Of a DNA stretch of 64,000 nt, positions 37,222 to 46,195 are shown in pieces. The DNA is from Woronichinia naegeliana WA131 (GTDB taxonomy: Bacteria; Cyanobacteriota; Cyanobacteriia; Cyanobacteriales; Microcystaceae). The DNA lies in NCBI GenBank assembly GCA_025370055.1, contig CP073041.1:4806272-4870271 (forward strand). Direction: 5' to 3'. Numbering within the stretch: position 1 is the stretch's first letter; each line of letters opens with the position of its first letter. Under the pieces are notes generated by a model that made no database searches, was not told the DNA's origin, and saw nothing but the letters and a program-made list of their open reading frames with translations. The position numbers and the translations under genes are program-made.

Positions 37222-38361
37222 GCTATACTTCAAACGTTCATAATCTGAGATTTATCAAAGCGTTGAAATCGTAAGGTGAGCAGAGAATCAAGCTCCTCCT
37301 TATATTTTACGTTAGCATCCTCAAGACATCCTGAAATTGCTGCAGAAAACTGCGTAAAATCTTCATAATATTTTGCGTATAAACACTTCTTCTTCACAAA
37401 CTTCCACAGTCTTTCAATTAAATTCAAGTTAGGAGAATAAGGAGGTAAGTACAGTAACTCTATTCCTAATGATTCTGCCAACTCCTGCACAATTCGGCAT
37501 TTTTGATAACGAGCATTGTCTAATACCAACGTAATCGGTATTAATAGTCCTAATTCTGCTATCTTTTCTAGGAGTTCACAAACCTGAGTTCCCGTAATAT
37601 AAGAACTGTTCGTTACCATAATTACTTCATGGGTAATTGCATTTAATGCTCCTAACACATTAAAACGTTTTCTCCCTGATGGTGACTTAATAAAAATCCT
37701 CTTGAAGCACCATATAAAATTTACAAATGCTCCCATTACAAAATGAGAGGCATCTACAAAGAAAACTGCCCTTTTTCCTGCTTTTGCCTCTTCTAGCCTT
37801 GGTTCTAGCTCTTTTTCTCTATAGCTATCCTGAGCTTCTACATCTGCTTTTGATGGAATTGTTCCCACCTTTAGACACCTCATTCCTATTGACTTTAAAA
37901 ATTTTCTGACTTGCGTCGGACTTCTTTTTATTCCTGTTAATTCTTCTATTCTTTTTACTGCTTCATTTATTGTTGCTGGTGGATTTGACTCAAAATATGC
38001 CTCAATTGTCCCTTGATGCTCTGTTAACTCGCTTTTCGGGCGATTAAATTTTATTTCTTTTAGTTTTTCTATCCCGCCCTCTTGATAATCACGGATATAG
38101 CTTGTCACCGTATTTACTGAAACTCCTGCGAATTGAGCAATTTTTTGATGAGACAATCCCTGACTTTTTAGCCATAAAACTTCCATCTTTAGCTGCACTC
38201 TAGGATGCGGGTGATTAAACCGACCGTAAGACAACAGTCTTTTGTCTTCTTCTGTAAATTCTAACTTAATCATTTCTCAGCCTCTTGACTAATTTTTCTA
38301 TTTTTATTATATTATCTCTTATTTTTAGAATTCGCAACCTGTGACCGTGTTTAGTATAGCT
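37222..38361 (-). mobile_element. IS630-family insertion sequence
   Basis: Short inverted ends GCTATACTT (from 37222) and AGTATAGC (to ~38360) flank one intact transposase gene; TA dinucleotides at the borders fit IS630 target use, though the right flank reads TTA and exact ends are uncertain by a base or two. It lies between the nuclease cassette and the WD40 gene. Confidence 0.8.
37230..38273 (-). CDS. IS630-family transposase
   Basis: 347 residues, full length. N-terminal helix-turn-helix (GLSHQKIAQFAGVSVNTVTSY) and second DNA-binding part (PTQVRKFLKSIGMR). DDE core: AVFFVDASHFVMG (first Asp), ITLVLDNARYQKC (second Asp), LPPYSPNLNLIERLWKFVKKK (Glu). All residues are in place, so it is probably active. 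Confidence 0.93.
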   Translation of the reverse strand: MIKLEFTEEDKRLLSYGRFNHPHPRVQLKMEVLWLKSQGLSHQKIAQFAGVSVNTVTSYIRDYQEGGIEKLKEIKFNRPKSELTEHQGTIEAYFESNPPATINEAVKRIEELTGIKRSPTQVRKFLKSIGMRCLKVGTIPSKADVEAQDSYREKELEPRLEEAKAGKRAVFFVDASHFVMGAFVNFIWCFKRIFIKSPSGRKRFNVLGALNAITHEVIMVTNSSYITGTQVCELLEKIAELGLLIPITLVLDNARYQKCRIVQELAESLGIELLYLPPYSPNLNLIERLWKFVKKKCLYAKYYEDFTQFSAAISGCLEDANVKYKEELDSLLTLRFQRFDKSQIMNV

Positions 38362-38419
38362 TAAAAAGAGGGGAGCCGATAGGCAGGGTCTTACAATTTT
38401 TAACGTCTAGCCACTTAGT

Positions 38420-41400
38420 TTAGGGATTAATGGGGCTTGGTTTGGCTGTAGATTCGGCGGATTTAGCCCAAACAAAATGTTCACAGGTTTCTTTGGCTTC
38501 CCAGGCGACATCGGTGCTGGGTTCCTTGAGGTTGGGATGATTTTGTAATTGGTTGCAAAGGATGGGGAGCAAATATTCCCAGGAAATATGCCAAATCCTT
38601 AGCGTATTGTCATTACTACCACTGACGATACGCTTACCATCGGGACTAAATGCCACTGAAATCACTTCTCCTGTATGACCTTTGAGCGGTTTACCAATCG
38701 CTTTTCCCGTCTCTGCATCCCAAAGTCGTAGGGTTTTATCATAACTACCACTGGCGATACGTTTGCTATCAGGACTAAATGCTACTGAATTAACTTCTCC
38801 TGTATGACCTTGCAGAGTTGTGAGCGTCTTTCCCGTCTCTACATCCCAAATTCGTAGAGTTTTGTCTGAGCTACCACTAACTATACGTTTGCCATCGGGA
38901 CTAAATACCACTGAGTAAACCGTATCTGTATGGCCTGGAAGAGTTGCGATCGCTTTTCCCGTTTCTGTATCCCAAATTCGTAGAGTTTTGTCTAAGCTAC
39001 CACTGACGATACGTTTGCCATCGGGACTAAATGCTACAGTCCTGACCCAATCTGTATGACCTGAAAGAGTTCTGATCGCCTTTCCCGTTTCCGCGTCCCA
39101 AATTCGCAGAGTTTTGTCGTCACTGCCACTAACTATACGCTTGCCATCGGGACTAAATGCTACTGAGTTAACCTCACCTGTATGACCTTGCAGAGTTGCG
39201 ATCGCCTTTCCAGTCTCGGCATCCCAAAGCCGTAGGATGTTCTCTGAGCCACCGCTAACGATGTACTTTCCATCAGGACTGTAGGCTAATGCTCGAACTG
39301 GTGCTGTATGACCTTGAAGGGGGTTCCCAATCGTCTTTCCCGTATTCCCATCCCATAATCGTAGAGTTTTGTCTGGGCCACCACTGACGATCTGATTGCG
39401 ATCGGGCCTGAAGGCGACTGCAAAGACTTGATCCTCGTGACCCCGCAAAGGTTGGCTAATGGGGGGTTCCTTGCCGTTATCCCAGAGGGCTTTTACCTCC
39501 CAAATCCGTACCGTTTTGTCCGCACTCCCAGAAGCCAAGGTCTTGCCATCGGGGGGAAAACTCACACTAACTACCCCATTTTGATGCCCATTGAGGGTTT
39601 TGAGTTCTTTTCCCGTCCCCACGTCCCACAATTTCACCGTTTTGTCCAAACTCGCGGCAGCCAAGGTTTTGCCATCGGGGGAAAAACTCACACTATTGAC
39701 CGCTTCTGGATGCCCCTTGAGGGTTTTGAGTTCTTTGCCCGTACCTACGTCCCACAATTTCACCGTTCCGTCCCCACTCCCAGAAGCCAAGGTTTTGCCA
39801 TCGGGGGAAAAACTCACACTATTGACCTCTTCTGGATGCCCATTGAGGGTGTTGAGTTCTTTGCCCGTACCTACGTCCCACAACTTCACCGTTTTGTCCC
39901 AACTCGCGGAAGCCAGGGTTTTGCCATCGGGGGAAAAACTCACACTAGCGACCCCATTATGATGCTCATTGAGGGTTTTGAGTTCTTTTCCCGTAACCAC
40001 GTCCCACAATTTCACCGTTTTGTCCGCACTCCCAGAAGCCAAGGTTTTGCCATCGGGGGAAAAACTCACACTAGAGACCGAATCTTGATGTCCGTTGAGG
40101 GTTTTGAGTTCTTTTCCCGTAACCACGTCCCACAATTTCACCGTTTTGTCATAACTCGCGGAAGCCAAGGTTTTGCCATCGGGGGAATAACTCACACTAA
40201 TGACCTGATCTTGATGCCCGTTGAGGGTTTCGAGTTCTTTTCCCGTCCCCACGTCCCACAATTTCACCGTATTGTCCGCACTCGCGGAAGCCAAGGTTTT
40301 GCCATCGGCGGAAGCCAAGGTTTTGCCATCGGGGGAATAACTCACACTCCAGACCTGCGATGGATGGGATAAAACTTTTGTCGATTGCTCTGCCTGGATA
40401 ATCTTCAGCAAACTTTCCTCCACCGAGGGAAAAGGAGGATATTCGGGAAATTGCACCAAAGTTGAGTGACTTAGCCCTGTGGCAGTAATCGCTTCAAACA
40501 CATTGTTCACAACAGATTCCCCCGTAGAAGTCGTTTCCGCCGCCGTCAATAAAGCTCCCACTCGCCAACGATGCCACTGTTGCAGCCCAAAAAGCGGTAA
40601 GAGCGTGGCCCCTGTGATGATTACCGCCGCGACGAGCCATTCCCCGAAAGTACGAGGCAGAGTTCGAGGCAGCAGGTTTTTTCGTTTCAGGGAATCCCTT
40701 AATTCATCGGGTACTTTCGTCGCCAGAATCGGTTTTCCCTGCATAAAGTCCAGAAAAAGATAGTCGCGTAAAGGACTGCCATCCTCAGACCTTTTACTCA
40801 ACAAGCGAAGCATCGGATTGAGCAAATCGGGCAACATTTTTTCGTACTGAGTTGCCACTTCTAATTGCTGTTGATTTACCGTTCCCTGCACCGAGCTAAC
40901 CAGTAAATTCTGGAGGGCGGAACGAATGGTTAATTCCTGTTCTTTAGTCAGTTTTAAAATCAGCAAACTCCTCAACCAATCAGGCATATAACCCGACCGA
41001 AACCAGGGTAAACGGGCCAACTTGATGGGGGAACAAACTTCGGCTAGGGATTGGTTTGATTGCGTTTTTAGTTGAGTTCCCAGATAGAGGGTAATATTCC
41101 AATGTAGCTCTGGAAATACCGCACAGGCCGTAAACCAGTAATAACCATCGTTTCCCAAATATTCTTCTAGAGACTTGAGCATTGAGGTAATTTCTGCGGC
41201 AGTGGGAGGAGAGCGATCTAACCAATGGAAAGAATGGATCAACAATTGCTCAGGTAAGGGCGTTTGCACCTGCCCAGAAAGCAGATAGGATTTGATCACT
41301 TCGGGGTTCAAAACCTGGCTTAAGACCTGTAAACCCTCCGCCGTTGCAGGTAAAACAATGAAATTTTGGGCGAGGAAAAATTCCTGATTACTCCAATTAC

Positions 41401-42679
41401 TGATGGGATTGGGAGTCAAAACCGCCCGTTTCTCCCAGGTTTTAAGCTGACTTACCCAGGGTTCTAATTCACCGCTAATGTCACTAAAAAAGCGATCGCT
41501 ATCGGAAACCACAATCAAACAGCGATCGTGATATTGATGAATAATTTCCTGGAGTTTGCGAGGAGAATTATTACGCTCTTTAGAAAAACAAATGCGGGGA
41601 TCGCCTTCAAAAAAATAAACCGTAATCAAAACACCATCTTTTTTAAGACAGTTAATCATCTCCTCCACAAATTGGGCTTGATGATCCCGAAAACTAGCCG
41701 AATCTACCAGAAAAAGATACTCCACCAGCGTTTGGTAGGTTCCATAGACGGGTGAGAGCCAACTACCTTTTTTCAGGGTTGCCTCAATCGTTTTATTTAC
41801 ATCAAGCTGCTGAGAGGGAATATGAACTCGACGTTTTAAACCCCGCGCAATTTGGTTAAAGATTAGGGGAGGAAATAAATCTTGCTCAACCCCCTGAATA
41901 GAAATTTTCTCAAGTTTTGGTTCCCGATCCATTCCCAAACGTTTTAGAAACAAATCAGCCTGTTGAGACCAGAGACCACGCCGAAGGGCATAAAGAAAAA
42001 CGGTAATAGGTACAGCAAGGATAAAAAAGATCAACCATTTTTGTTGCCAACCACAGAAAAAAGGTGATGAAGCGTTGACAACAGGTTTGAAGACAAGCTT
42101 CGAGGATTCAGACGGAGGAGAAGGTTTAATTGAGGGTTTGGGACTAGGGGACGGAGTTGGGACAGAACTCGAAGCTTTTGGAGTGGGTGAAGCTAAGGTA
42201 GGTGAAGGAGTTGCGACGATGGTTGGTGTTCGAGACGGATTCCAGATCAGGGGGAAAAGGGCGGCAATCAGAACAGTGGCCACAATCACTAAGCCAACGG
42301 TTAACTGATTAGCGTGAGACTGTATATCGCTCAACTCCTGGGACAAAACTTGAGCTTTAGTATCGAGGGAATGAACTTCTGAAGTCGTGGTTTCGGGTGC
42401 GGGGGAAATGGGTATAGAGTCAAGCCAAAGCTTAAATCGTTGCTGAAAATCCTCTTGTTCAGTAGGGGAACTACAAAAAATTGGCCCTAAATATCCTCCC
42501 AGAGAACCTGGACTATCCAACGTTTCTCCCTGGTCAATGAGGGTAAGAACAAGCTTTTGGGCAGCAATATATTGAGAAATGCCGATTTTGTAGCCTTCCT
42601 CTCTCAATTCTTCAATAAAATCTGTCAAACGATCAGACTTTATCCAATCAGGGATTTCATGGGTTATTTGCTGATCCAT
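38420..42679 (-). CDS. Membrane protein with vWA-like domain and C-terminal WD40 repeats (conflict-system type)
   Basis: About 1419 residues from ATG 42679 (or 1429 from 42709); it overlaps the MoxR gene by ~23 bp. Order: N-terminal soluble region (~1-120); membrane helix ~130-152; Pro/Ser linker; second helix ~215-235; vWA-like domain ~315-460 (VEYLFLVDSASFRDHQAQFVEEMI, then VYFFEGDPRICF); helical part; third membrane helix ~690; about 14 WD40 repeats to ~1395. The metal motif reads DSASF, not DxSxS, so metal binding is doubtful. Proteins of this kind are paired with MoxR ATPases in predicted NTP-driven conflict systems; WD40 repeats may sense or scaffold. Role inferred. Confidence 0.8.
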   Translation of the reverse strand: MDQQITHEIPDWIKSDRLTDFIEELREEGYKIGISQYIAAQKLVLTLIDQGETLDSPGSLGGYLGPIFCSSPTEQEDFQQRFKLWLDSIPISPAPETTTSEVHSLDTKAQVLSQELSDIQSHANQLTVGLVIVATVLIAALFPLIWNPSRTPTIVATPSPTLASPTPKASSSVPTPSPSPKPSIKPSPPSESSKLVFKPVVNASSPFFCGWQQKWLIFFILAVPITVFLYALRRGLWSQQADLFLKRLGMDREPKLEKISIQGVEQDLFPPLIFNQIARGLKRRVHIPSQQLDVNKTIEATLKKGSWLSPVYGTYQTLVEYLFLVDSASFRDHQAQFVEEMINCLKKDGVLITVYFFEGDPRICFSKERNNSPRKLQEIIHQYHDRCLIVVSDSDRFFSDISGELEPWVSQLKTWEKRAVLTPNPISNWSNQEFFLAQNFIVLPATAEGLQVLSQVLNPEVIKSYLLSGQVQTPLPEQLLIHSFHWLDRSPPTAAEITSMLKSLEEYLGNDGYYWFTACAVFPELHWNITLYLGTQLKTQSNQSLAEVCSPIKLARLPWFRSGYMPDWLRSLLILKLTKEQELTIRSALQNLLVSSVQGTVNQQQLEVATQYEKMLPDLLNPMLRLLSKRSEDGSPLRDYLFLDFMQGKPILATKVPDELRDSLKRKNLLPRTLPRTFGEWLVAAVIITGATLLPLFGLQQWHRWRVGALLTAAETTSTGESVVNNVFEAITATGLSHSTLVQFPEYPPFPSVEESLLKIIQAEQSTKVLSHPSQVWSVSYSPDGKTLASADGKTLASASADNTVKLWDVGTGKELETLNGHQDQVISVSYSPDGKTLASASYDKTVKLWDVVTGKELKTLNGHQDSVSSVSFSPDGKTLASGSADKTVKLWDVVTGKELKTLNEHHNGVASVSFSPDGKTLASASWDKTVKLWDVGTGKELNTLNGHPEEVNSVSFSPDGKTLASGSGDGTVKLWDVGTGKELKTLKGHPEAVNSVSFSPDGKTLAAASLDKTVKLWDVGTGKELKTLNGHQNGVVSVSFPPDGKTLASGSADKTVRIWEVKALWDNGKEPPISQPLRGHEDQVFAVAFRPDRNQIVSGGPDKTLRLWDGNTGKTIGNPLQGHTAPVRALAYSPDGKYIVSGGSENILRLWDAETGKAIATLQGHTGEVNSVAFSPDGKRIVSGSDDKTLRIWDAETGKAIRTLSGHTDWVRTVAFSPDGKRIVSGSLDKTLRIWDTETGKAIATLPGHTDTVYSVVFSPDGKRIVSGSSDKTLRIWDVETGKTLTTLQGHTGEVNSVAFSPDSKRIASGSYDKTLRLWDAETGKAIGKPLKGHTGEVISVAFSPDGKRIVSGSNDNTLRIWHISWEYLLPILCNQLQNHPNLKEPSTDVAWEAKETCEHFVWAKSAESTAKPSPINP
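38560..40380 (-). repeat. Array of WD40-coding repeats, near-identical in part
   Basis: About fourteen ~126-bp units. Those at about 39540-40340 (encoding SFSPDGKTLASGSxDKTVKLWDVGTGKELKTLNGH) are almost identical at DNA level. Those at 38580-39420 form a second, separate subgroup (DGKRIVSGSxDKTLRIWD). A perfect 24-bp tandem duplication at 40284-40307 / 40308-40331 adds eight residues inside one blade (SADGKTLA repeated). Confidence 0.85.
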
Positions 42680-43664
42680 TGCTTTGTTCTTTGATCCATT
42701 GTTTGACAATTTCTTGCGCTTTTTCCTGATCCTCAGTGGTTTTAATTAAACTGCTCAGGGTTTGACGAATATTGGTTTCCGTCAAGACAATTTCTGGCTC
42801 CGTTTTAAACCCTTGTAGGGCCAATAACCAACTTAACAATTCCGCCGTTGCTGGTTTCTTTCTCAGTCCAGATTTGCGTAATCGTTCAAATAGGGCGATC
42901 GCATCTTGCAGAAATTTGCTGTCACTTGCCAGGTCTAAATGATTAGACACAATCTCCTTAAGGCGATCGGGTTCAGGAAAGGGAATATTGTAATAAATAC
43001 AACGGCGTAGAAAAGCTTCAGGTAAATCCTTTTCAGAATTGCTAGTAATAATAACAATCGGTTGCAGCGTGGGATCGGCTTCAATCTTGACATTGCCTAA
43101 CTCTGGAATCCGAAAATATAAATGCTCTAACTCATTGAGCAGATCATTGGGAAAATCACGGGGAGCTTTATCCATTTCATCAATTAAAACCACAGAGCGG
43201 GACTTGCCAACATGGGCAAATTCTGCCGACAAAAGACTTTTAACTTCACTGGGTTCCTTCGTCTTTAAAATGGCTAATCCTAAAGCTTGATAGGTAATAT
43301 AATGTAATAATTCAGAAGAAGAAGAGGTCTTACTTTGAATATCCTGAAAACGCTTCAAAGCATCATAGGTATAAAACAGGTCTCTAGCGGTGCTAGTGGA
43401 TTTAATTTCAAACTTTAACGGTGGCTCAAAACCGAGTTCCCACGCTAAACTAGCCGCAAATTGAGTTTTACCTGTGCCTGGTTCTCCTGTCAGCAATAAA
43501 GGTTGTCCTAGCAATAAAGCGACATTACAAGCATCCTTCAACCCTTGATCGGCAATATAATTTTCGGGTTTAAGCAACTGCGATCGGCGAGAAATTGGCA
43601 GCGTAACAGGGGCTGAATCATCTAATTTCTTACCCCTACCTTCGTAAAATGGAAATTTCATCAA
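42657..43664 (-). CDS. MoxR-type AAA+ ATPase
   Basis: 335 residues. Walker A GEPGTGKT at 60-67, Walker B VVLIDEMDKA near 160, sensor region IVIITSNSEKDLPEAFLRRC with the arginine finger. MoxR AAA+ ATPases act with vWA proteins as chaperone-like or signalling machines. It starts 7 bp after the upstream gene and overlaps the WD40/vWA gene, so the three are one operon. The acidic, small size and lack of extra domains fit the MoxR subunit of predicted vWA-MoxR conflict systems. Confidence 0.88.
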   Translation of the reverse strand: MMKFPFYEGRGKKLDDSAPVTLPISRRSQLLKPENYIADQGLKDACNVALLLGQPLLLTGEPGTGKTQFAASLAWELGFEPPLKFEIKSTSTARDLFYTYDALKRFQDIQSKTSSSSELLHYITYQALGLAILKTKEPSEVKSLLSAEFAHVGKSRSVVLIDEMDKAPRDFPNDLLNELEHLYFRIPELGNVKIEADPTLQPIVIITSNSEKDLPEAFLRRCIYYNIPFPEPDRLKEIVSNHLDLASDSKFLQDAIALFERLRKSGLRKKPATAELLSWLLALQGFKTEPEIVLTETNIRQTLSSLIKTTEDQEKAQEIVKQWIKEQSNGSANNP

Positions 43665-43670
43665 ATCCTC

Positions 43671-44555
43671 CTAATTATAATTAACAGTAAAATCTTTTAG
43701 TAATTTAGTTAATTCTTGAGCTAAATCACGCATAGGAATTGTATCAGATGGATGGTTTTGGAAAATTTCGTCAATTTTTGCCATAATTGAGTCTTCGGCT
43801 ATCTTTTCACCGAAAGCTTTTTTAACATCATCTCTGGCGACCCAATTATAAACGTCTGATTGAGCAATTCCTGTTAATTGTGGCAAAACGATCCCCGACA
43901 GACCACTAAATTGTTGAAAATTTTCTTTGGAAAGTTTTTCAAGTTCTGCCTGAATTTTTTTATTTTTAGATTGACAATTCTTACATTTAAAATAATTAAT
44001 CAAAAAACCAAAAAAACGTGTAAAAACAAATTTTTGACTACTGCTTTTTTTCCCAGTTTGATATTTAACTAAAAGGAAAATAATAATTTTATTGCCAGAA
44101 GTTAACTTGGGCCAATTGTGCCAAAAAGACAATAATTCATTCAATATATCACCTTGTTTTTGCCAATTTTCAGTAAGTAATTGGATATTAATCAGGGCTG
44201 GTGATGGGGATTGACAAAAGAATTGATTGATTTCCTCTTTCGTAGAATTATTATGATTTAAAAATTTTTTCGCTAAATCGTTACACAGCCAATATTCTAA
44301 GTCTTTCATCTTGTTGCGATCAAGATCATTCGGCCATTCAATTGGTTTTCGCCTAATACCTTCATCACTTGAACATAATCCTGTCTGTTCAAAAAAAGAA
44401 CTATCTATAAGTCTATCTAAAAATTCAACATGGCATTGGTATTGATCACCATGAAGAATACAAATCAGAGGCTTAAGATGAGCTTGATCGAGATGTTTTT
44501 TGACTGCCTTGGCCAGTTCACGCTCTTGCTGATTGCGGTCTGGCATATAGGGCAA
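43671..44555 (-). CDS. STAND-like/AAA-like regulatory protein of the MoxR operon, degenerate
   Basis: 294 residues. The N-terminal segment LKPLICILHGDQYQCHVEFLDRLID has the position and shape of an NTPase P-loop, but no GxxxxGK[ST] motif, as in the inactive-STAND (iSTAND) domains described with MoxR-vWA systems. A C-terminal part (SGLSGIVLPQLTGIAQSDVYNWV) is helical. Function unknown; a signal-transducing partner is inferred from the operon. It begins 23 bp after the target site where the ISKra4 element (44579-45968) inserted. Confidence 0.6.
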   Translation of the reverse strand: MPYMPDRNQQERELAKAVKKHLDQAHLKPLICILHGDQYQCHVEFLDRLIDSSFFEQTGLCSSDEGIRRKPIEWPNDLDRNKMKDLEYWLCNDLAKKFLNHNNSTKEEINQFFCQSPSPALINIQLLTENWQKQGDILNELLSFWHNWPKLTSGNKIIIFLLVKYQTGKKSSSQKFVFTRFFGFLINYFKCKNCQSKNKKIQAELEKLSKENFQQFSGLSGIVLPQLTGIAQSDVYNWVARDDVKKAFGEKIAEDSIMAKIDEIFQNHPSDTIPMRDLAQELTKLLKDFTVNYN

Positions 44556-44612
44556 CAGAGGGGGGACTTTGTTAGAAGGGGTGCGACCTTTAGTTGATAA
44601 AAGCTGTTGTAA

Positions 44613-45551
44613 TCAGGGTTCTACAGGGAACCCATATTGATCAAGTTTTGCCCAAAATTGACTCCATCGTTCCTTGGTCAATACCAAAGCTCGTAGGCTC
44701 AAAATAATTCCTGCTCCTTTTTCCTTCCATCGCATCCCTGAACAACATAATCGTTGTTTGACCAACGTCTTACAAGCTGCTTCCGTAACACCTGAACCAA
44801 TCGGATACTTTTTCTCTAAGTATTCAGCATAATCCATTTGATGCTGATGATTCTCGTAATAAGTAATCGCCGCTTGTAGTTTCTCGGTAAGATTCTTAGA
44901 ATGACTTTTTTCTTCTTTGACTTCTTTCATCAGATTTAGCAGTTCTCCTGCTTTTCCTTTTTCATGCTTGAGTTCTCGACAATTTTCAGTCAACCATTCT
45001 TTTTGTTTTGACACGGTATTCGGATGCAACGCTTCTGCCAAGGCACCTAAGTAACCAGAGGCATGATAGAAATCTAATATCTGTTCTTCCGTTTGCTTTT
45101 CTAAAAACTTCCAATTTGATTCTGCCCCGTCTGCTATCCCGACCAATGTTGCCTCTGGATAACGGTTTTTCGCTCGCTCAATTTCTCTTTCTAATCTTTC
45201 TAGAAAACTCTTTTTTCCATACTCTGGTGCCGCACCTAGATAGATTGTAGGTTGACGTTCGCCTTCACTATCGTATAGGGAAACGGTTCCCACCATTGCT
45301 TCACGGTAGCCATCCTCACACATCAGCATACAGGTTCCATCTAATCCTATTCCCACTGTTGCAATTTGGCTATCCTCCTTGGGCGGGGCATAACTCCACG
45401 CTTCTTCTTTTGCCTGTACCACACTTCCTACTGCTTCACTCAATCTTTGGATATAGGATAGCGCTACTTTTCTACCATGATTTTCTAATAAATCATTTTT
45501 CACCTCTTTGCCTGCCATCCCTGACATTTTTGAGGATACCTGTTTTGCCAA
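44613..45551 (-). CDS. ISKra4-type transposase, catalytic ORF (copy B)
   Basis: 312 residues. The DDE residues appear in VGIGLDGTCMLM, LVGIADGAESNWKFL and PIGSGVTEAACKTLVKQRL. The start is an in-frame TTG at 45551 within the first ORF; the frame is +1 to it. Full product probably needs recoding around the overlap 45493-45551, for example at GAAAAATGA just before the stop of the first ORF. Confidence 0.85.
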   Translation of the reverse strand: MAKQVSSKMSGMAGKEVKNDLLENHGRKVALSYIQRLSEAVGSVVQAKEEAWSYAPPKEDSQIATVGIGLDGTCMLMCEDGYREAMVGTVSLYDSEGERQPTIYLGAAPEYGKKSFLERLEREIERAKNRYPEATLVGIADGAESNWKFLEKQTEEQILDFYHASGYLGALAEALHPNTVSKQKEWLTENCRELKHEKGKAGELLNLMKEVKEEKSHSKNLTEKLQAAITYYENHQHQMDYAEYLEKKYPIGSGVTEAACKTLVKQRLCCSGMRWKEKGAGIILSLRALVLTKERWSQFWAKLDQYGFPVEP

Positions 45552-45921
45552 TAATGGCGTTGATGTTATGATTATCCTTGCTTCTCTTTCTAAGGGGCAA
45601 TACGTTTTTCCTCAAAGGTGAACGCTGATATACATGACGATTCACTATAACCTCACCATAAGGTGTTTGATATTCTTTCGGTTGCTCTCCCTTACTCTTC
45701 CAGATTTCTTCACCGATTTTTAAGGGTGAACCATCTGTATCTAAATATTTCAAGGCTTCTTTGCTGGCGATGCAACCTACTTCGTTTAAGCCTTTTTGAA
45801 TATTTATTTCTGTATCCAACATTGAACGACTGAGTTCTAATGTTAGTTCTATTTTTATCTTTGAACCCTCTACATTAATTAGTTTTGCTGTCATCATTGT
45901 TTCCTCTTTGTCACTTTTCAT
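45493..45921 (-). CDS. ISKra4-type transposase, N-terminal ORF (copy B)
   Basis: 142 residues with the N-terminal part of the transposase (KIKIELTLELSRSMLDTEINIQ ... LKIGEEIWKSKGEQPKEYQTPYGEVIVNRHVYQ). Identical to copy A at 497-925. ATG 45921 follows an AGGAAA purine tract. Confidence 0.85.
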   Translation of the reverse strand: MKSDKEETMMTAKLINVEGSKIKIELTLELSRSMLDTEINIQKGLNEVGCIASKEALKYLDTDGSPLKIGEEIWKSKGEQPKEYQTPYGEVIVNRHVYQRSPLRKNVLPLRKRSKDNHNINAIIGKTGILKNVRDGRQRGEK

Positions 45922-45969
45922 CCCATGTTAACACTTTTCTTTTCCTTCATCAACTAAAGGTCACACCCG

Positions 45970-46170
45970 TTAGAAGTTAGAAGATGCTTTTGGGTCGGCT
46001 TTCTCTTCAGAATTTTTTTGCGGAGAGATGGCAACTTGTCCTCCACCAGATACACTCACAACAATACCACCGTTCACTTGCCCGACAACTTGGTTCTTAT
46101 CACCCTTCGTATTCTGTTCAATTTGGGAGCCGATATTGGAAGGATCGGTTGCCAACGAATTATCAGTCAT
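45970..46170 (-). CDS. Small GDKN-motif protein
   Basis: 66 residues. The core NTKGDKNQVVGQVNGGIVV is shared in pattern with the C-terminus of the next upstream gene. Such short Gly/Asn beta-rich motifs recur in proteins accompanying STAND or TIR conflict genes. The stop codon is inside the 8-bp IS target copy and was kept intact. It lies 25 bp downstream of the 46196-46609 gene. Confidence 0.65.
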   Translation of the reverse strand: MTDNSLATDPSNIGSQIEQNTKGDKNQVVGQVNGGIVVSVSGGGQVAISPQKNSEEKADPKASSNF

Positions 46171-46195
46171 TGATTATATTTCCTTAAAAGGCTTG

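Larger units (their letters stand above)
44579..45968 (-). mobile_element. ISKra4-type insertion sequence, copy B (1390 bp, complete)
   Basis: Ends GGGTGCGACCTTTAGTTGAT (44579-44598) and, reading in from the other side, GGGTGTGACCTTTAGTTGAT (45968-45949): one mismatch in 20. Perfect 8-bp target duplication GTTAGAAG at 44571-44578 and 45969-45976. It sits between the small GDKN gene at 45970-46170 and the STAND-like gene, and may uncouple downstream genes from their promoter. Confidence 0.96.

Noticed and set aside
39428-40372. Long plus-strand ORF with repeated GFAIGGKTHT
   Set aside because: Antisense shadow of the WD40 repeats; its periodicity comes from the minus-strand coding units.
38560-40380. 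Regular repeats resembling a CRISPR array
   Set aside because: Unit ~126 bp, in frame with WD40 blades, without unique spacers; no cas genes.
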